Source of the DNA: Streptomyces stelliscabiei
Lineage (GTDB): Bacteria > Actinomycetota > Actinomycetes > Streptomycetales > Streptomycetaceae
Reading direction: 5' to 3'
Assembly (NCBI RefSeq): GCF_014873495.1
Contig: NZ_JADBGF010000001.1
Location: forward strand, 124,001-188,000
DNA length: 64,000 nt
A program made the translations under genes and the position numbers. Under the pieces are notes generated by a model, which searched no databases, had not been told where the DNA came from, and saw only the letters and a program-made list of their open reading frames with translations. This document shows, one piece after another, positions 44,202-56,114 of the stretch (positions are counted from its first letter, which is position 1; the number at the start of each line of letters is the position of its first letter).

Positions 44202-47200
44202 ATGCGTCGCATCACATTAATCTTCGCGGCGATCGCGAGCGTGCTCCTGTCGCTCGTCATCGCCCAACCGGCGTCAGCGGCGCCGGCCTTCCGAGCCCTG
44301 GTCTTCACGAAGACGGCCGGCTACCGGCACGATTCGATCCCGGCCGGCCTGGCGATGTTCCGGGAGCAGGCGGCGGCCAACAACTTCGAGTTGGTCCACA
44401 GCGAGGACTCGAGCGTTTTCACCCCGGCGATTCTCGCCACCTTCGACGTGCTCATCATGTTCCAGACCTCGGGAATGGTGTGGACCACGGCATCCCAACG
44501 TCAGGCGGTGGAGGGCTACCTCGCCAGCGGCAAGGGCATCGTCTCGATCCACAACGCCACGGACATGGGCATCGAGAACGAGTACCCGTGGTGGGACCAG
44601 ACCGTCAACGGCGGCGCACACATGCCGGAGCACTCCCCCGGTGTGCTGGCCGGCACCGCGGTCGTCGCGGACAAGAAGCACCCGTCGACGGCCGGCCTGC
44701 CGGACCGCTGGAACCGCAGCGAGGAGTGGTACAACTTCGACCGCAACCCCCGCGGCGACGTCCACGTCCTGGTCACCGCGGACGAGCGGACGTACAACCC
44801 GGGCCCCCGCGCCATGGGGCCGGACCACCCCATCTCCTGGTGCCGCAACACCGGCGGCGGCCGCGTGTGGGCCACCGCCATGGGGCACGCGAGCGCCGCC
44901 TACAGCGAGACCCCTTTCCGCAACCACGTCCTCGGGGGCGTCGAGTGGGCGGCCGGCAAGGAGTCCGGCGACTGCGGCGGCACCGTGTGGAGCAACTTCG
45001 AGAAGCGCACTCTCGACGACAACACCGCGGACCCGATGGCCCTCGCGGTCGCCCCGGACGGGCGGGTGCTCTACGTCCAGCGGGGCGGGCAGCTGAAGAT
45101 CTTCAAACCGTCCACCAACAGGACCGTGACAGCCGCCACGCTCAGCGTCTACACCGGCGGCGAGGACGGCCTCACCGGCCTGGCGCTCGACCCCGGCTTC
45201 GCCGACAACGGCTACGTGTACCTGTATCACTCCCCGGCCGGAGTCCCGAACGACATCAACCGGGTCTCCCGGTTCACGCTCACCGGCGACACCCTGAACA
45301 TGTCGAGCCAGGTGACGGTCATCGACATCCCCGCGACCCGTGACCGCACGTTCGCCGAGCCCGGACACACAGGCGGGTACATCGAGTTCGGCCCCGACAA
45401 GAACCTCTACATCGGCACCGGGGACGACGTCCCGCCGAACCTCGACCCCAGCTGGCAGGGCTACGCCCCGCTGGACTGGCGGCAGGGCAAGGCCAACCTC
45501 GACGCCGCCCGCACCGCCGGCAACACCAACGACCTGCGGGGCAAGCTCCTGCGCATCCGGCCGTCGGCCGACGGCGGTTACACCGTCCCGGCCGGCAACC
45601 TCTACCCGCAGGGCACGGCGCAGACCCGGCCGGAGATCTACGCGATGGGCTTCCGCAACCCGTTCCGCTTCTCGATCGACCCGGAGAACGGCTGGGTCTA
45701 CCTCGCCGACTACGGCCCGGACCGGAACCCGCCCACGACCAACCGCGGCCCCGAAGGGCTCGTCGAGCTCAACGTCATCAAGACACCGGGCAACTACGGC
45801 TGGCCGTTCTGCCACGGCGACAACCAGGCCTACGCCCCCTACAACCCGAGCACCGGTGTCGTCGGCGCCAAGTTCAACTGCAACGCGCCGGTCAACAACT
45901 CGCCGAACAACACCGGCCTGACCAGCCTCAAGCCGATCGTCGCGCCGAACATGTGGTACGGCTACGGCGTCTCACCGAACTTCCCCGAACTCGGCTCCGG
46001 CGGCTCGGGACCGATGGGCGGACCGGTCTACCGCTACGACGCCGCGAACCCGTCCGAGACGAAGTTCCCGCCCTACTACGACGGGGTCCACTTCTTCTAC
46101 GAGTGGTCGCGCCATACCGTCAAGGAGGTCCACTTCGACTCCGCGACCGCGGTCACCCGGACCAACCCCTTCATGCCCGGCGCCAAGTTCCTCAAGCCGA
46201 TGGACATGGAGTTCGGGCCCGACGGCTCGCTGTACCTGCTCGAATGGGGCAACAACTTCTCCGGTGGCAACAACGACTCGGGTCTCTACCGCATCGACTA
46301 CAACCACGGCGGACGGTCACCGATCGCCAAGGCCACCGGCACGCCCACCAACGGGGACGCGCCACTGAACGTGCAGTTCAGCAGCGCGGGGTCCACAGAT
46401 CCGGATCCCGGCAGCACGCTCACCCACCACTGGACGTTCGGCGACGGCACCACGTCCACGGCGGCCAACCCGTCACACACCTACACCGCCAACGGCAACT
46501 ACACCGCCCAGCTCAAGGTCACCGACAACACGGGCAGGACGGCCTTCGCCAACGTGCCGATCACCGTGGGCAACACCGCACCGACCGTCACCCTCACCCT
46601 TCCGTCCAACGGCGGCGTGCTCGACTTCGGCGACCGCGTCCCGTACAAGGTGTCCGTCTCGGACCCCGGCGGCGCACCCGTCGACTGCGCCAAGGTGTTC
46701 GTCAACCCCGCGCTCGGCCACGACGACCACCAGCACGAGACCACGGACCATCCGGGGTGCTCGGGCACCATCGACACGTCGCTGCTGGGCGGGCACCCCG
46801 ACGGCGCCAACCTGTACTACGTCCTCAACGCCCGCTACACCGACGACGGCGGCCCCGGCGGCGCGAACCCGCTCACCGGCTACGCCCAGGCGATCCTCCA
46901 GCCCAAGCACAAGCAGGCCGAGTTCTACTCCGACCAGTCGGGTGTGCAGATCGTCGAGCAGGCCGGTGCGGAGAGCGGCAAGCGGGTCGGCGACATCTCC
47001 GACGGCGACTGGATCTCGTTCAAGCCGATGAGCCTGTCGGGCGTCACGAGCGTGCGCTACCGCCTGTCGTCGCCGAGCGGCGGCGGATCGATCGAACTGC
47101 GCGCCGACTCCCCGACCGGCACACTCCTGGCCACGACACCGGTGCCCAGCACCGGCGGCTGGAACACCTACCAGTCCACGGCGGCGGTGAACACGGCCGA

Positions 47201-47756
47201 TCTCTCCGGCTCGCACCCGCTCTACCTGGTGTTCAAGGGCACCTCGAACAACTGGTTCGACCTCGACTCGCTCACCTTCGGCGGCAACGGGGTCGGCGAA
47301 CCGGGCAGCGGCGGCGGTGGTGGCGTCGCCGGTCGGACCTGGACGGTCGCGGCGCAGCACAGCGGCAGGTTCATGGACGTCAACGGCGCCTCGACCGCTG
47401 ACGGCGCCCAGGTCGTCCAGTGGCCGGCCACCGGCGCCGACAACCAGAAGTGGCAGGCCGTCGACGCCGGTGGCGGCGCCGTCTACCTGAAGGCGGCGCA
47501 CAGCGACAAGTGCCTCGCCGTCACGGGCGGGTCCACCGCCCAGGGCGCGTTCCTGCAGCAGGCCACCTGCGACAACGGCAATCCGCAGAAGTTCCTCGTC
47601 ACGCCGTCGACCACGGCGGGCGTGTACACGATGAAGAGCGTCCCCAGTGGACTGTGCGTCGACGTCAACGGCGCCTCGACGGCCGACGGCGCACGGCTCC
47701 TGCAGTGGAGCTGCCACAGCGGCACCAACCAGCAGTGGCGGTTCACCGCCGTATAG
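44202..47756 (+). CDS. Secreted ThuA + PQQ-type sugar dehydrogenase + PKD + CBM6 + RICIN protein
   Basis: This 1184-residue exported multidomain protein has a Sec signal ending AQPASAAPA. ThuA-like domain about 30-255 (ALVFTKTAGYRHDSIPAGLA, WRFGxx-type ends with NHVLGGVEWAAGK). Glucose/sorbosone dehydrogenase-like beta-propeller about 270-700 (GLTGLALDPGF, PGHTGGYIEFGPDKNLYIGT, RPEIYAMGFRNPFRFSID, NYGWPFCHG). PKD about 705-790 (AGSTDPDPGSTLTHHWTFGD). CBM6-like sheet about 885-1030 (GDWISFKPMSL). RICIN about 1045-1184. The propeller class oxidises aldoses with PQQ, and the His in GHTGG matches the catalytic base region. ThuA domains are linked to keto-sugar metabolism. The fusion suggests cell-surface sugar oxidation. 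Confidence 0.92.
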   Translation: MRRITLIFAAIASVLLSLVIAQPASAAPAFRALVFTKTAGYRHDSIPAGLAMFREQAAANNFELVHSEDSSVFTPAILATFDVLIMFQTSGMVWTTASQRQAVEGYLASGKGIVSIHNATDMGIENEYPWWDQTVNGGAHMPEHSPGVLAGTAVVADKKHPSTAGLPDRWNRSEEWYNFDRNPRGDVHVLVTADERTYNPGPRAMGPDHPISWCRNTGGGRVWATAMGHASAAYSETPFRNHVLGGVEWAAGKESGDCGGTVWSNFEKRTLDDNTADPMALAVAPDGRVLYVQRGGQLKIFKPSTNRTVTAATLSVYTGGEDGLTGLALDPGFADNGYVYLYHSPAGVPNDINRVSRFTLTGDTLNMSSQVTVIDIPATRDRTFAEPGHTGGYIEFGPDKNLYIGTGDDVPPNLDPSWQGYAPLDWRQGKANLDAARTAGNTNDLRGKLLRIRPSADGGYTVPAGNLYPQGTAQTRPEIYAMGFRNPFRFSIDPENGWVYLADYGPDRNPPTTNRGPEGLVELNVIKTPGNYGWPFCHGDNQAYAPYNPSTGVVGAKFNCNAPVNNSPNNTGLTSLKPIVAPNMWYGYGVSPNFPELGSGGSGPMGGPVYRYDAANPSETKFPPYYDGVHFFYEWSRHTVKEVHFDSATAVTRTNPFMPGAKFLKPMDMEFGPDGSLYLLEWGNNFSGGNNDSGLYRIDYNHGGRSPIAKATGTPTNGDAPLNVQFSSAGSTDPDPGSTLTHHWTFGDGTTSTAANPSHTYTANGNYTAQLKVTDNTGRTAFANVPITVGNTAPTVTLTLPSNGGVLDFGDRVPYKVSVSDPGGAPVDCAKVFVNPALGHDDHQHETTDHPGCSGTIDTSLLGGHPDGANLYYVLNARYTDDGGPGGANPLTGYAQAILQPKHKQAEFYSDQSGVQIVEQAGAESGKRVGDISDGDWISFKPMSLSGVTSVRYRLSSPSGGGSIELRADSPTGTLLATTPVPSTGGWNTYQSTAAVNTADLSGSHPLYLVFKGTSNNWFDLDSLTFGGNGVGEPGSGGGGGVAGRTWTVAAQHSGRFMDVNGASTADGAQVVQWPATGADNQKWQAVDAGGGAVYLKAAHSDKCLAVTGGSTAQGAFLQQATCDNGNPQKFLVTPSTTAGVYTMKSVPSGLCVDVNGASTADGARLLQWSCHSGTNQQWRFTAV

Positions 47757-47766
47757 CCCGTCCGGT

Positions 47767-47798
47767 GGATACCCGGCGCGGTTGCGCGCCGGGTATCC
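47767..47798 (+). terminator. Intrinsic terminator after the ThuA-dehydrogenase gene
   Basis: Perfect 14-bp arms (GGATACCCGGCGCG and CGCGCCGGGTATCC) flank a GTTG loop. It lies 11 bp after the stop and before the GH54 start, so it may attenuate rather than fully block read-through. Confidence 0.85.
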
Positions 47799-47825
47799 CT
47801 TCCCCCGACCAGGTGAGGAACCGCC

Positions 47826-50682
<2,857 letters not shown>

Positions 50683-50691
50683 CAGCACGAG

Positions 50692-50721
50692 AGGGCCACC
50701 TCCCCCCGGGGAGGTGGCCCT
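50692..50721. terminator. Bidirectional terminator between esterase and ThuA-DUF1080 genes
   Basis: A GC-rich perfect hairpin (arms AGGGCCACCTCCCC and GGGGAGGTGGCCCT) followed by TTT on the plus strand sits between convergent genes. Confidence 0.88.
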
Positions 50722-50740
50722 TTCGGCGTGCCGCGTCAGC

Positions 50741-51118
50741 TCAGGGCAGGGTCCATTTCTGGTTGGCGCCGCCGTGGCAGGACCACAGGTTCACGAGGGT
50801 GCCGTCCGAGGAGTTGGCGCCCGACACGTCCAGGCACTTGCCCGACCGCGGGTTCCGCAGCGATCCGTCCGTGGACGCCTGCCAGTTCTGGTTGGCGCCG
50901 CCGTTGCAGGACCACAGGACGACTCTCGCCCCGTCCGCCGTACTGCCACCGCTGACGTCCAGACACTTGCCCAACGCCTTGACCGTCGAGCCCGGCGCCA
51001 CCGTCCACTGCTGCCTCGCCGCACCCGTACACGACGAGATCTGCACCGCCGCCCCGTCCGCCGAACTACCGTCACGGATATCCAGGCACTTGCCCGCGCC
51101 CCCCACGATCGGACCCGC
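50741..51118 (-). repeat. RICIN module DNA repeat B, copy 1 (direct)
   Basis: This 378-bp stretch matches 52483-52860 at a constant offset of 1742 bp with about five differences. It encodes the RICIN module of the ThuA-DUF1080 protein. Confidence 0.93.
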
Positions 51119-52453
51119 GCCCGGGGTGGGTGGCGGGCTGCCGCCCAGGTCCTTGATCCGGACGTTGCGGAACGACACGTCGTCCCCCGTGCCGTGGTTC
51201 TGGATGCCGACGTGGCCGGCGAGCGAGCGGGCGGGGTTCGTGTCGGTGAAGTCGTTGATCTTCACGCCGTTGAGCCAGACCTGGAGCCGCTCGCCCTCCA
51301 CCAGCACCTCGAAGGTGTTCCACTCGCCCGGTGGGTCGAGCGCCGCATCCCGGGCAGCCGTGTCCGGGGCCTTGACGGCGTAGATGGAGCCGGTCGTGCG
51401 GTCGGGTGCGTCGGTGGCGTCGATCTGGACCTCGTAGCCGTTGTCCAGTGCCGACTGCGGGTCGTTCGTCGGTGGGAAGCCCACGACCACGCCGGAGTTG
51501 TCGTCGCCGGACATCTTCCAGTCGAGCTTGAGGGAGTAGTTGGTGAACTGCTTGGCGCTGTACCAGAGCATGCCCATGCCGCCGTGCGAGGCGAGGGTGG
51601 CGTCCGTGTTGGTGAAGCCGCCCGGGCCGGCCTGCGACCAGCCGGTGGTGGAGCCGTTGTAGAGGGTCGTATAGCCGGTTTCGGGGCGGCAGTCGGCCTT
51701 GGTCCTGCCTGCCGCGTACCGGAAGCCGCCGAGCAGGTGCGCCCGGAACGCCGGCTCCGCGTACGCCGCCTGACTGTGCCCGCCGCCGGTGTAGAAGGCC
51801 CGGCCGCCCGAGTGGGTCTTGCACCAGCTGTGCGGGTGGTCGGCACCCATCGAGCCGCCCGAGTACGACGACTCGTCCAGCGTGGTGAGCACGCGCGCGG
51901 TGGTGCGGGGGTTGGTCCGGAAGTTGTACCACTCGTCGGTGCGGGTCCAGGTCTGCGGCAGGTGGGCGGTCGCGGCGTGCGCCCGTCCCTCCACCTTGAC
52001 GTCGGCCCGCTGGACAGCGGGGTGCGAGGCGAAGTAGGCGCCGACCAGGTCGCCGTAGAACGGCCAGTTGTACTCGGTGTCCGCGGCCGAGTGGACGCCG
52101 ACGAAGCCGCCGCCCGAGCCGATGTACGACTGGAACGCCGACTGCTGGGTGTCGTTCAGGACATCGCCGGTGGTGTTGAGGAAGACCACCGCCTCGTAGC
52201 GGCTCAGGTTGCCGGTGGTGAACTGGCCGCCGTCCTCCGTGGCCGTCACCGTGAAGTTGTTCGCCGTGCCGAGCTCGCGGATGGCCTGGATCCCCGCCGG
52301 GATCGAGTCGTGCCGGAAACCGGCCGTCCTGGAGAACACGAGGACGTCGTAGGCCGTGTCCGCGGCATGGACGGGGTGGGGCTGGCCGAGAAGGACCAGG
52401 GTGGCGAGTGCCGTGGCGGCCCCGCCGAGCAGGGTCCGGGGTCGTCTGCGCAT
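50741..52453 (-). CDS. Secreted ThuA + DUF1080 (3-keto-glycoside hydrolase type) + RICIN protein
   Basis: This 570-residue exported protein has a signal peptide (LLGGAATALATLVLLGQPHP to HAADT). ThuA-like about 33-245 (DVLVFSRTAGFRHDSIPAGI, GGGFVGVHSAADTEYNWPFY, HSWCKTHSGGRAFYTGGGHS). DUF1080 jelly-roll about 250-430 (TLYNGSTTGWSQAG, LKLDWKMSGDDNSGVVVGFP, EWNTFEVLVEGERLQVWLNG). RICIN about 440-570. DUF1080 proteins include 3-keto-disaccharide hydrolases. The ATG at 52453 follows AAGGGAG; an in-frame ATG at 52483 overlaps the upstream stop (TGATG) and would give a longer N-terminus. It is co-directional with the sugar dehydrogenase gene upstream and probably co-transcribed. Confidence 0.9.
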   Translation of the reverse strand: MRRRPRTLLGGAATALATLVLLGQPHPVHAADTAYDVLVFSRTAGFRHDSIPAGIQAIRELGTANNFTVTATEDGGQFTTGNLSRYEAVVFLNTTGDVLNDTQQSAFQSYIGSGGGFVGVHSAADTEYNWPFYGDLVGAYFASHPAVQRADVKVEGRAHAATAHLPQTWTRTDEWYNFRTNPRTTARVLTTLDESSYSGGSMGADHPHSWCKTHSGGRAFYTGGGHSQAAYAEPAFRAHLLGGFRYAAGRTKADCRPETGYTTLYNGSTTGWSQAGPGGFTNTDATLASHGGMGMLWYSAKQFTNYSLKLDWKMSGDDNSGVVVGFPPTNDPQSALDNGYEVQIDATDAPDRTTGSIYAVKAPDTAARDAALDPPGEWNTFEVLVEGERLQVWLNGVKINDFTDTNPARSLAGHVGIQNHGTGDDVSFRNVRIKDLGGSPPPTPGAGPIVGGAGKCLDIRDGSSADGAAVQISSCTGAARQQWTVAPGSTVKALGKCLDVSGGSTADGARVVLWSCNGGANQNWQASTDGSLRNPRSGKCLDVSGANSSDGTLVNLWSCHGGANQKWTLP

Positions 52454-52482
52454 GTGCGTCACTCCCTTCTTGGTGACCGACA

Positions 52483-52860
52483 TCAGGGCAGGGTCCATTT
52501 CTGGTTGGTGCCGCCGTGGCAGGTCCACAGGTTCACGAGGGTGCCGTCCGAGGAGTTGGCGCCCGACACGTCCAGGCACTTGCCCGACCGCGGGTTCCGC
52601 AGCGATCCGTCCGTGGAAGCCTGCCAGTTCTGGTTGGCGCCGCCGTTGCAGGACCACAGGACGACTCTCGCCCCGTCCGCCGTACTGCCACCGCTGACGT
52701 CCAGACACTTGCCCAACGCCTTGACCGTCGAGCCCGGCGCCACCGTCCACTGCTGCCTCGCCGCACCCGTACACGACGAGATCTGCACCGCCGCCCCGTC
52801 CGCCGAACTACCGTCACGGACATCCAGGCACTTGCCCGCGCCCCCCACGATCGGCCCCGC
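52483..52860 (-). repeat. RICIN module DNA repeat B, copy 2 (direct)
   Basis: This is the second copy of the 378-bp repeat, encoding the RICIN module of the sugar dehydrogenase protein. The stop-proximal difference (TNQKW against ANQKW) and a few silent changes are the only divergences seen. Confidence 0.93.
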
Positions 52861-55320
52861 GGACGGACCTCCCCCGGTGTCGAAGGTGAACGCGTCGACG
52901 TCGAAGAGGTATCCGGAGCCGCCGGCGAAGGTCAGGTAGAGCGTGGTGGTGCCGGCCGGTGCCCCGGAGATCGAGCCGTTGACCGTGGTGAAGTTCGTCC
53001 ACGAGCCGGTGACCGGGACGGTGGCGGAGCCGAGGACGGTGCCGGTCGGCGAGCCGGCCCGGACCTGCAGCGTGCCACCCGCGCCGGCTGACGACACCCG
53101 GGCACTGAACGACGTGGCGTTGCTCAGCCTGTACGGCTCGAACGCGATCCAGTCGCCGTTCTCGATGTCACCGACGGACTTGCCGCCCTCGGCTGTCGAC
53201 TTGTCCAGGATGCTGATGCCGGACGACGTCTTGTGGTGCTCGGCCTGCCGGTGCTTCGGCTGCAGGATGTGCTGGGTGTGCGTGGTGAGCCCGGCGTTGT
53301 CGGTGTATTCGGCGTCGAAGACCCCGAAGATGTTCGCCGCGTCGTCGTGCTCACCGTCGACCGGGATGGTGATCGTGCCCGAGCAACCGGTCTTCGAGGT
53401 GACCGGGTGGCCGTGGCTGTCGTGACCGACGATGTACGTCATCTTCACCTTGGCGCAGTCGACGGTGCCGTCCTCCGGATCCGTCACGGTGATGGCGAAC
53501 GGCACGGTGTCGCCGAAGGCGAAGATCTCCCCCGCGGCGGGTCTGTCGACGGTCACGGTCGGCGCGGTGTTGCCGACGGTGATCCGCACGTCGGCGGTGC
53601 CGGTGGCGCCCTGCGGATCACGCACGGTCAGCGTGGCGGTGTAGTTCCCGTTCGTGTCGTACGTCTTCGTCGGGTTGGCGGCGGTGGAACCGGTGCCGTC
53701 ACCGAAGCTCCACGCATAGGTCAGTGCCCCACCGTCGGGATCGGACGAGCCGGCCGAGGAGAAGGTCACGGTCAGCGGCGCCGCGCCGGACGTCCGGTTC
53801 GCGCCGGCCACCGCCGTGGGCGCCCTGTTGCCTCCGCCGACGTGGTCGAAGCGGTACAGGGCGGAGTACTGGTCGCCCTGGTACAGCCCGGCACCGTAGT
53901 CCAGCACGTAGTAGGAGCCGTCCGGGCCGAACGCCGAGTCGATCACCTGCTTGCCGGTCCAGGGGAAGCTGTCGATGGTGCCCGGGGAGCCGTCCGCGTT
54001 GAGGTGGATCGGCTTGATCCAGCCGCGGCCGAACTCCGTGGCGAAGAACTGCCCGTCGAACGACTGGGGGAACTTCGTGGGCGAGTTGAGGTCGGGGTCG
54101 TACCGGTACACCGGGCCCGCCATCGGCGACTCCGAGCCGCCGCCGAACGCCGGAGGGCTGCCGGCGTCGCCGCCGTAGCGGATCCAGGCGGCCTTGGCGG
54201 GCGGCAGCGTGCTCAGGCCGGTGTTGCGGAACGAGTTGTTCGTCGCCCCGCCCGAGCAGTTGTACTTCGCGCCCGCCGTGTTGGTGGCGAAGTCCCACTC
54301 GGCAAACGTCTCGGCGTTCGTGTTCGTGCCGTTGCAGTACGGCCAGCCGTAGAAGCCCGGGCCCGTGACGCGGTTGAACTCGACCTGGCCCTGGGGCCCG
54401 CGCGCCGAGGTGGCCCCGGCGTCGGGACCGTAGTCGCCGACGTAGACGATGCCGGTGGCCTTGTCCACGCTCATCCGGAACGGGTTGCGCAGGCCCATCG
54501 CGTAGATCTCCGGCCGGGTCCTGGCCGTGCCGGGCGCGAACATGTTGCCTTCCGGGATCGAGTACGACCCGTCGTCCTTCACCTTGATCCGTAGGATCTT
54601 GCCGCGCAGGTCGTTGGTGTTGGCGGCGGTGCGCTGCGCGTCGAACGCCGGGTTGCGGTTGGTCCGTTCGTCGAGGGGGGCATACCCGGCGGACTCGAAC
54701 GGGTTGGTGTCGTCGCCGGTGGACAGGTACAGGTTGCCTGCCGCGTCGAAGTCGATGTCTCCGCCGGCGTGGCAGCAGATGCCGCGGTCGGCCGGCACGT
54801 CGAGGACGTCCACTTTGCTGGACTGGTTGATCGTGAAGTCGCCGTTGAGCGTGAACCGGGAGAGCCTGTTGACACCCTGCCACGTCGACCAGTTGCCGCC
54901 GGTGGTCGGTGCGTCGCCTCCCGGAGTGGACAGCGGCGGGGCGTAGTAGAGGTAGATGTGCCGGTTGGTGGCGAAACGCGGGTCGATACCGATGCCCTGC
55001 AGGCCGTCCTCGTCGTGCGCGTAGACGGGGATGGTGCCGATGACCGTGGTGGTGCCGTTGGCATCGGTGCGGCGCACGGTCCCGTTGCGAGCGGTATGCA
55101 GCACCGACCGGTCGGCGAGCACCGCCAGCGACATCGGCTCACCGACTTCCGGCACCCCTCGGGCCAGTTGGACCTGCTGGAAGTCGGCGGCGTTGATCGG
55201 GTGCGCCGAGGCCGGCGTCGCGCCGGACAGGTTCGCGACGAGAGCGGCCGCGACCAGGAGCAGAGTCGAACCGATGGCCGGCCAACGTGCGACTGCAGCC
55301 CTGTTTATTTTCATGAACAT
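52483..55320 (-). CDS. Secreted PQQ-type sugar dehydrogenase + PKD + CBM6 + RICIN protein
   Basis: This 945-residue exported protein has a signal peptide ending GATPASAHP. A glucose/sorbosone dehydrogenase-like propeller spans about 45-485 (MSLAVLADRSVLHTARNGTV, DGLQGIGIDPRFATNRHIYL, CCHAGGDIDFDAAGNLYLST, RPEIYAMGLRNPFRMSVD, YGWPYCNGTN). PKD about 490-575 (GSSDPDGGALTYAWSFGDGT), a linker shared with the 44202 gene (CAKVKMTYIVGHDSHGH), CBM6-like about 690-815 and RICIN about 818-945. It is the paralogue of the 44202 product without the ThuA domain; ThuA is instead supplied by the next gene. The start has GGAAGGGG upstream. Confidence 0.92.
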   Translation of the reverse strand: MFMKINRAAVARWPAIGSTLLLVAAALVANLSGATPASAHPINAADFQQVQLARGVPEVGEPMSLAVLADRSVLHTARNGTVRRTDANGTTTVIGTIPVYAHDEDGLQGIGIDPRFATNRHIYLYYAPPLSTPGGDAPTTGGNWSTWQGVNRLSRFTLNGDFTINQSSKVDVLDVPADRGICCHAGGDIDFDAAGNLYLSTGDDTNPFESAGYAPLDERTNRNPAFDAQRTAANTNDLRGKILRIKVKDDGSYSIPEGNMFAPGTARTRPEIYAMGLRNPFRMSVDKATGIVYVGDYGPDAGATSARGPQGQVEFNRVTGPGFYGWPYCNGTNTNAETFAEWDFATNTAGAKYNCSGGATNNSFRNTGLSTLPPAKAAWIRYGGDAGSPPAFGGGSESPMAGPVYRYDPDLNSPTKFPQSFDGQFFATEFGRGWIKPIHLNADGSPGTIDSFPWTGKQVIDSAFGPDGSYYVLDYGAGLYQGDQYSALYRFDHVGGGNRAPTAVAGANRTSGAAPLTVTFSSAGSSDPDGGALTYAWSFGDGTGSTAANPTKTYDTNGNYTATLTVRDPQGATGTADVRITVGNTAPTVTVDRPAAGEIFAFGDTVPFAITVTDPEDGTVDCAKVKMTYIVGHDSHGHPVTSKTGCSGTITIPVDGEHDDAANIFGVFDAEYTDNAGLTTHTQHILQPKHRQAEHHKTSSGISILDKSTAEGGKSVGDIENGDWIAFEPYRLSNATSFSARVSSAGAGGTLQVRAGSPTGTVLGSATVPVTGSWTNFTTVNGSISGAPAGTTTLYLTFAGGSGYLFDVDAFTFDTGGGPSAGPIVGGAGKCLDVRDGSSADGAAVQISSCTGAARQQWTVAPGSTVKALGKCLDVSGGSTADGARVVLWSCNGGANQNWQASTDGSLRNPRSGKCLDVSGANSSDGTLVNLWTCHGGTNQKWTLP

Positions 55321-55960
55321 GACAGTGCCGTCCCCTTCCTGAACAGATGACTGCCAGGCTTGGGGCGCGCGCTGCCGCGCCGATGCCGTAGCGGAAATCG
55401 CCTCTTCGGCCCGCAGGTGTGCTTCAGCGGGCCACTACGCCGAGCGAGGGCAACCGCTCGGAAACAGCAGGAGTCGATGGCTACCGCGCTGTCGGGTCAC
55501 ATCGACGACTGTGATGGTCCGTCAGCAAGGCTAGGAGACTTCAGCCCGACGTGTCCACACTTCCCTCCGGACCGGCCAGACTTAGGGCTAGTTGTGGAGA
55601 ATGTCACGAAGGGCCCGAGCCCTGTCGGGACTCGGTGCCATCTCCGAGCCGGACTGGCGGGACGCAGACGGTGGCGCGATCTCCGTCGCCCGCCCCGACG
55701 ACCGGGCCGAGCCCCGGCCACACCTTCGCCGACCACGAACACACCCGGCGCACCGCCGTCGAGCGGGGCGACCACGTCGCACCCTGCGCCCTCGGCGCAC
55801 TCGGCGCGAGCCACCACCTGTGCCCGGCCGGCTGCTGCCCGGCCCGCGCCCCCCGACCCGCCGCCGCGGTTCCGGGGCTCGCGAGCGCGGTACCACCAGC
55901 AGACCAAGAACCTTCTGGTGTCGTATTCGCCGAAGAAGCTGGGCTTCTTCTAGAGGCACG
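55321..55960. other. 640-bp stretch without a recognised gene
   Basis: A plus-strand frame ending [20 protein letters not shown] at 55953 looks like a genuine protein C-terminus immediately before a terminator, but the rest of that frame is proline/arginine-rich and unconvincing. It could be the 3' end of a disrupted gene at the boundary of the integrative element. Confidence 0.4.
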
Positions 55961-55964
55961 AAAA

Positions 55965-56002
55965 AAGGCGCCTGACCTGGGCTTTTGCCCGCCAGGCGCC
56001 TT
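55965..56002. terminator. Intrinsic terminator next to the integrase gene
   Basis: Arms AAGGCGCCTG and CAGGCGCCTT with an A-run before and T/C-rich sequence after. It serves transcripts from both sides, including the integrase on the minus strand. Confidence 0.85.
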
Positions 56003-56114
56003 CCTCTCGGCCCGCCAAGAGCAGGGACCGACTTACGTCATAACTCCCAGTTCCTCCCACCGCTGTCCCGCTCCTGACCAGTACTTCCGGACCAGTCACG
56101 GACCAAACCCCGAC

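Noticed and set aside
50741..52860. Repeated blocks as possible CRISPR or insertion sequence
   Set aside because: The repeats encode RICIN lectin modules inside two genes; there are no spacers, transposase or terminal inverted repeats.
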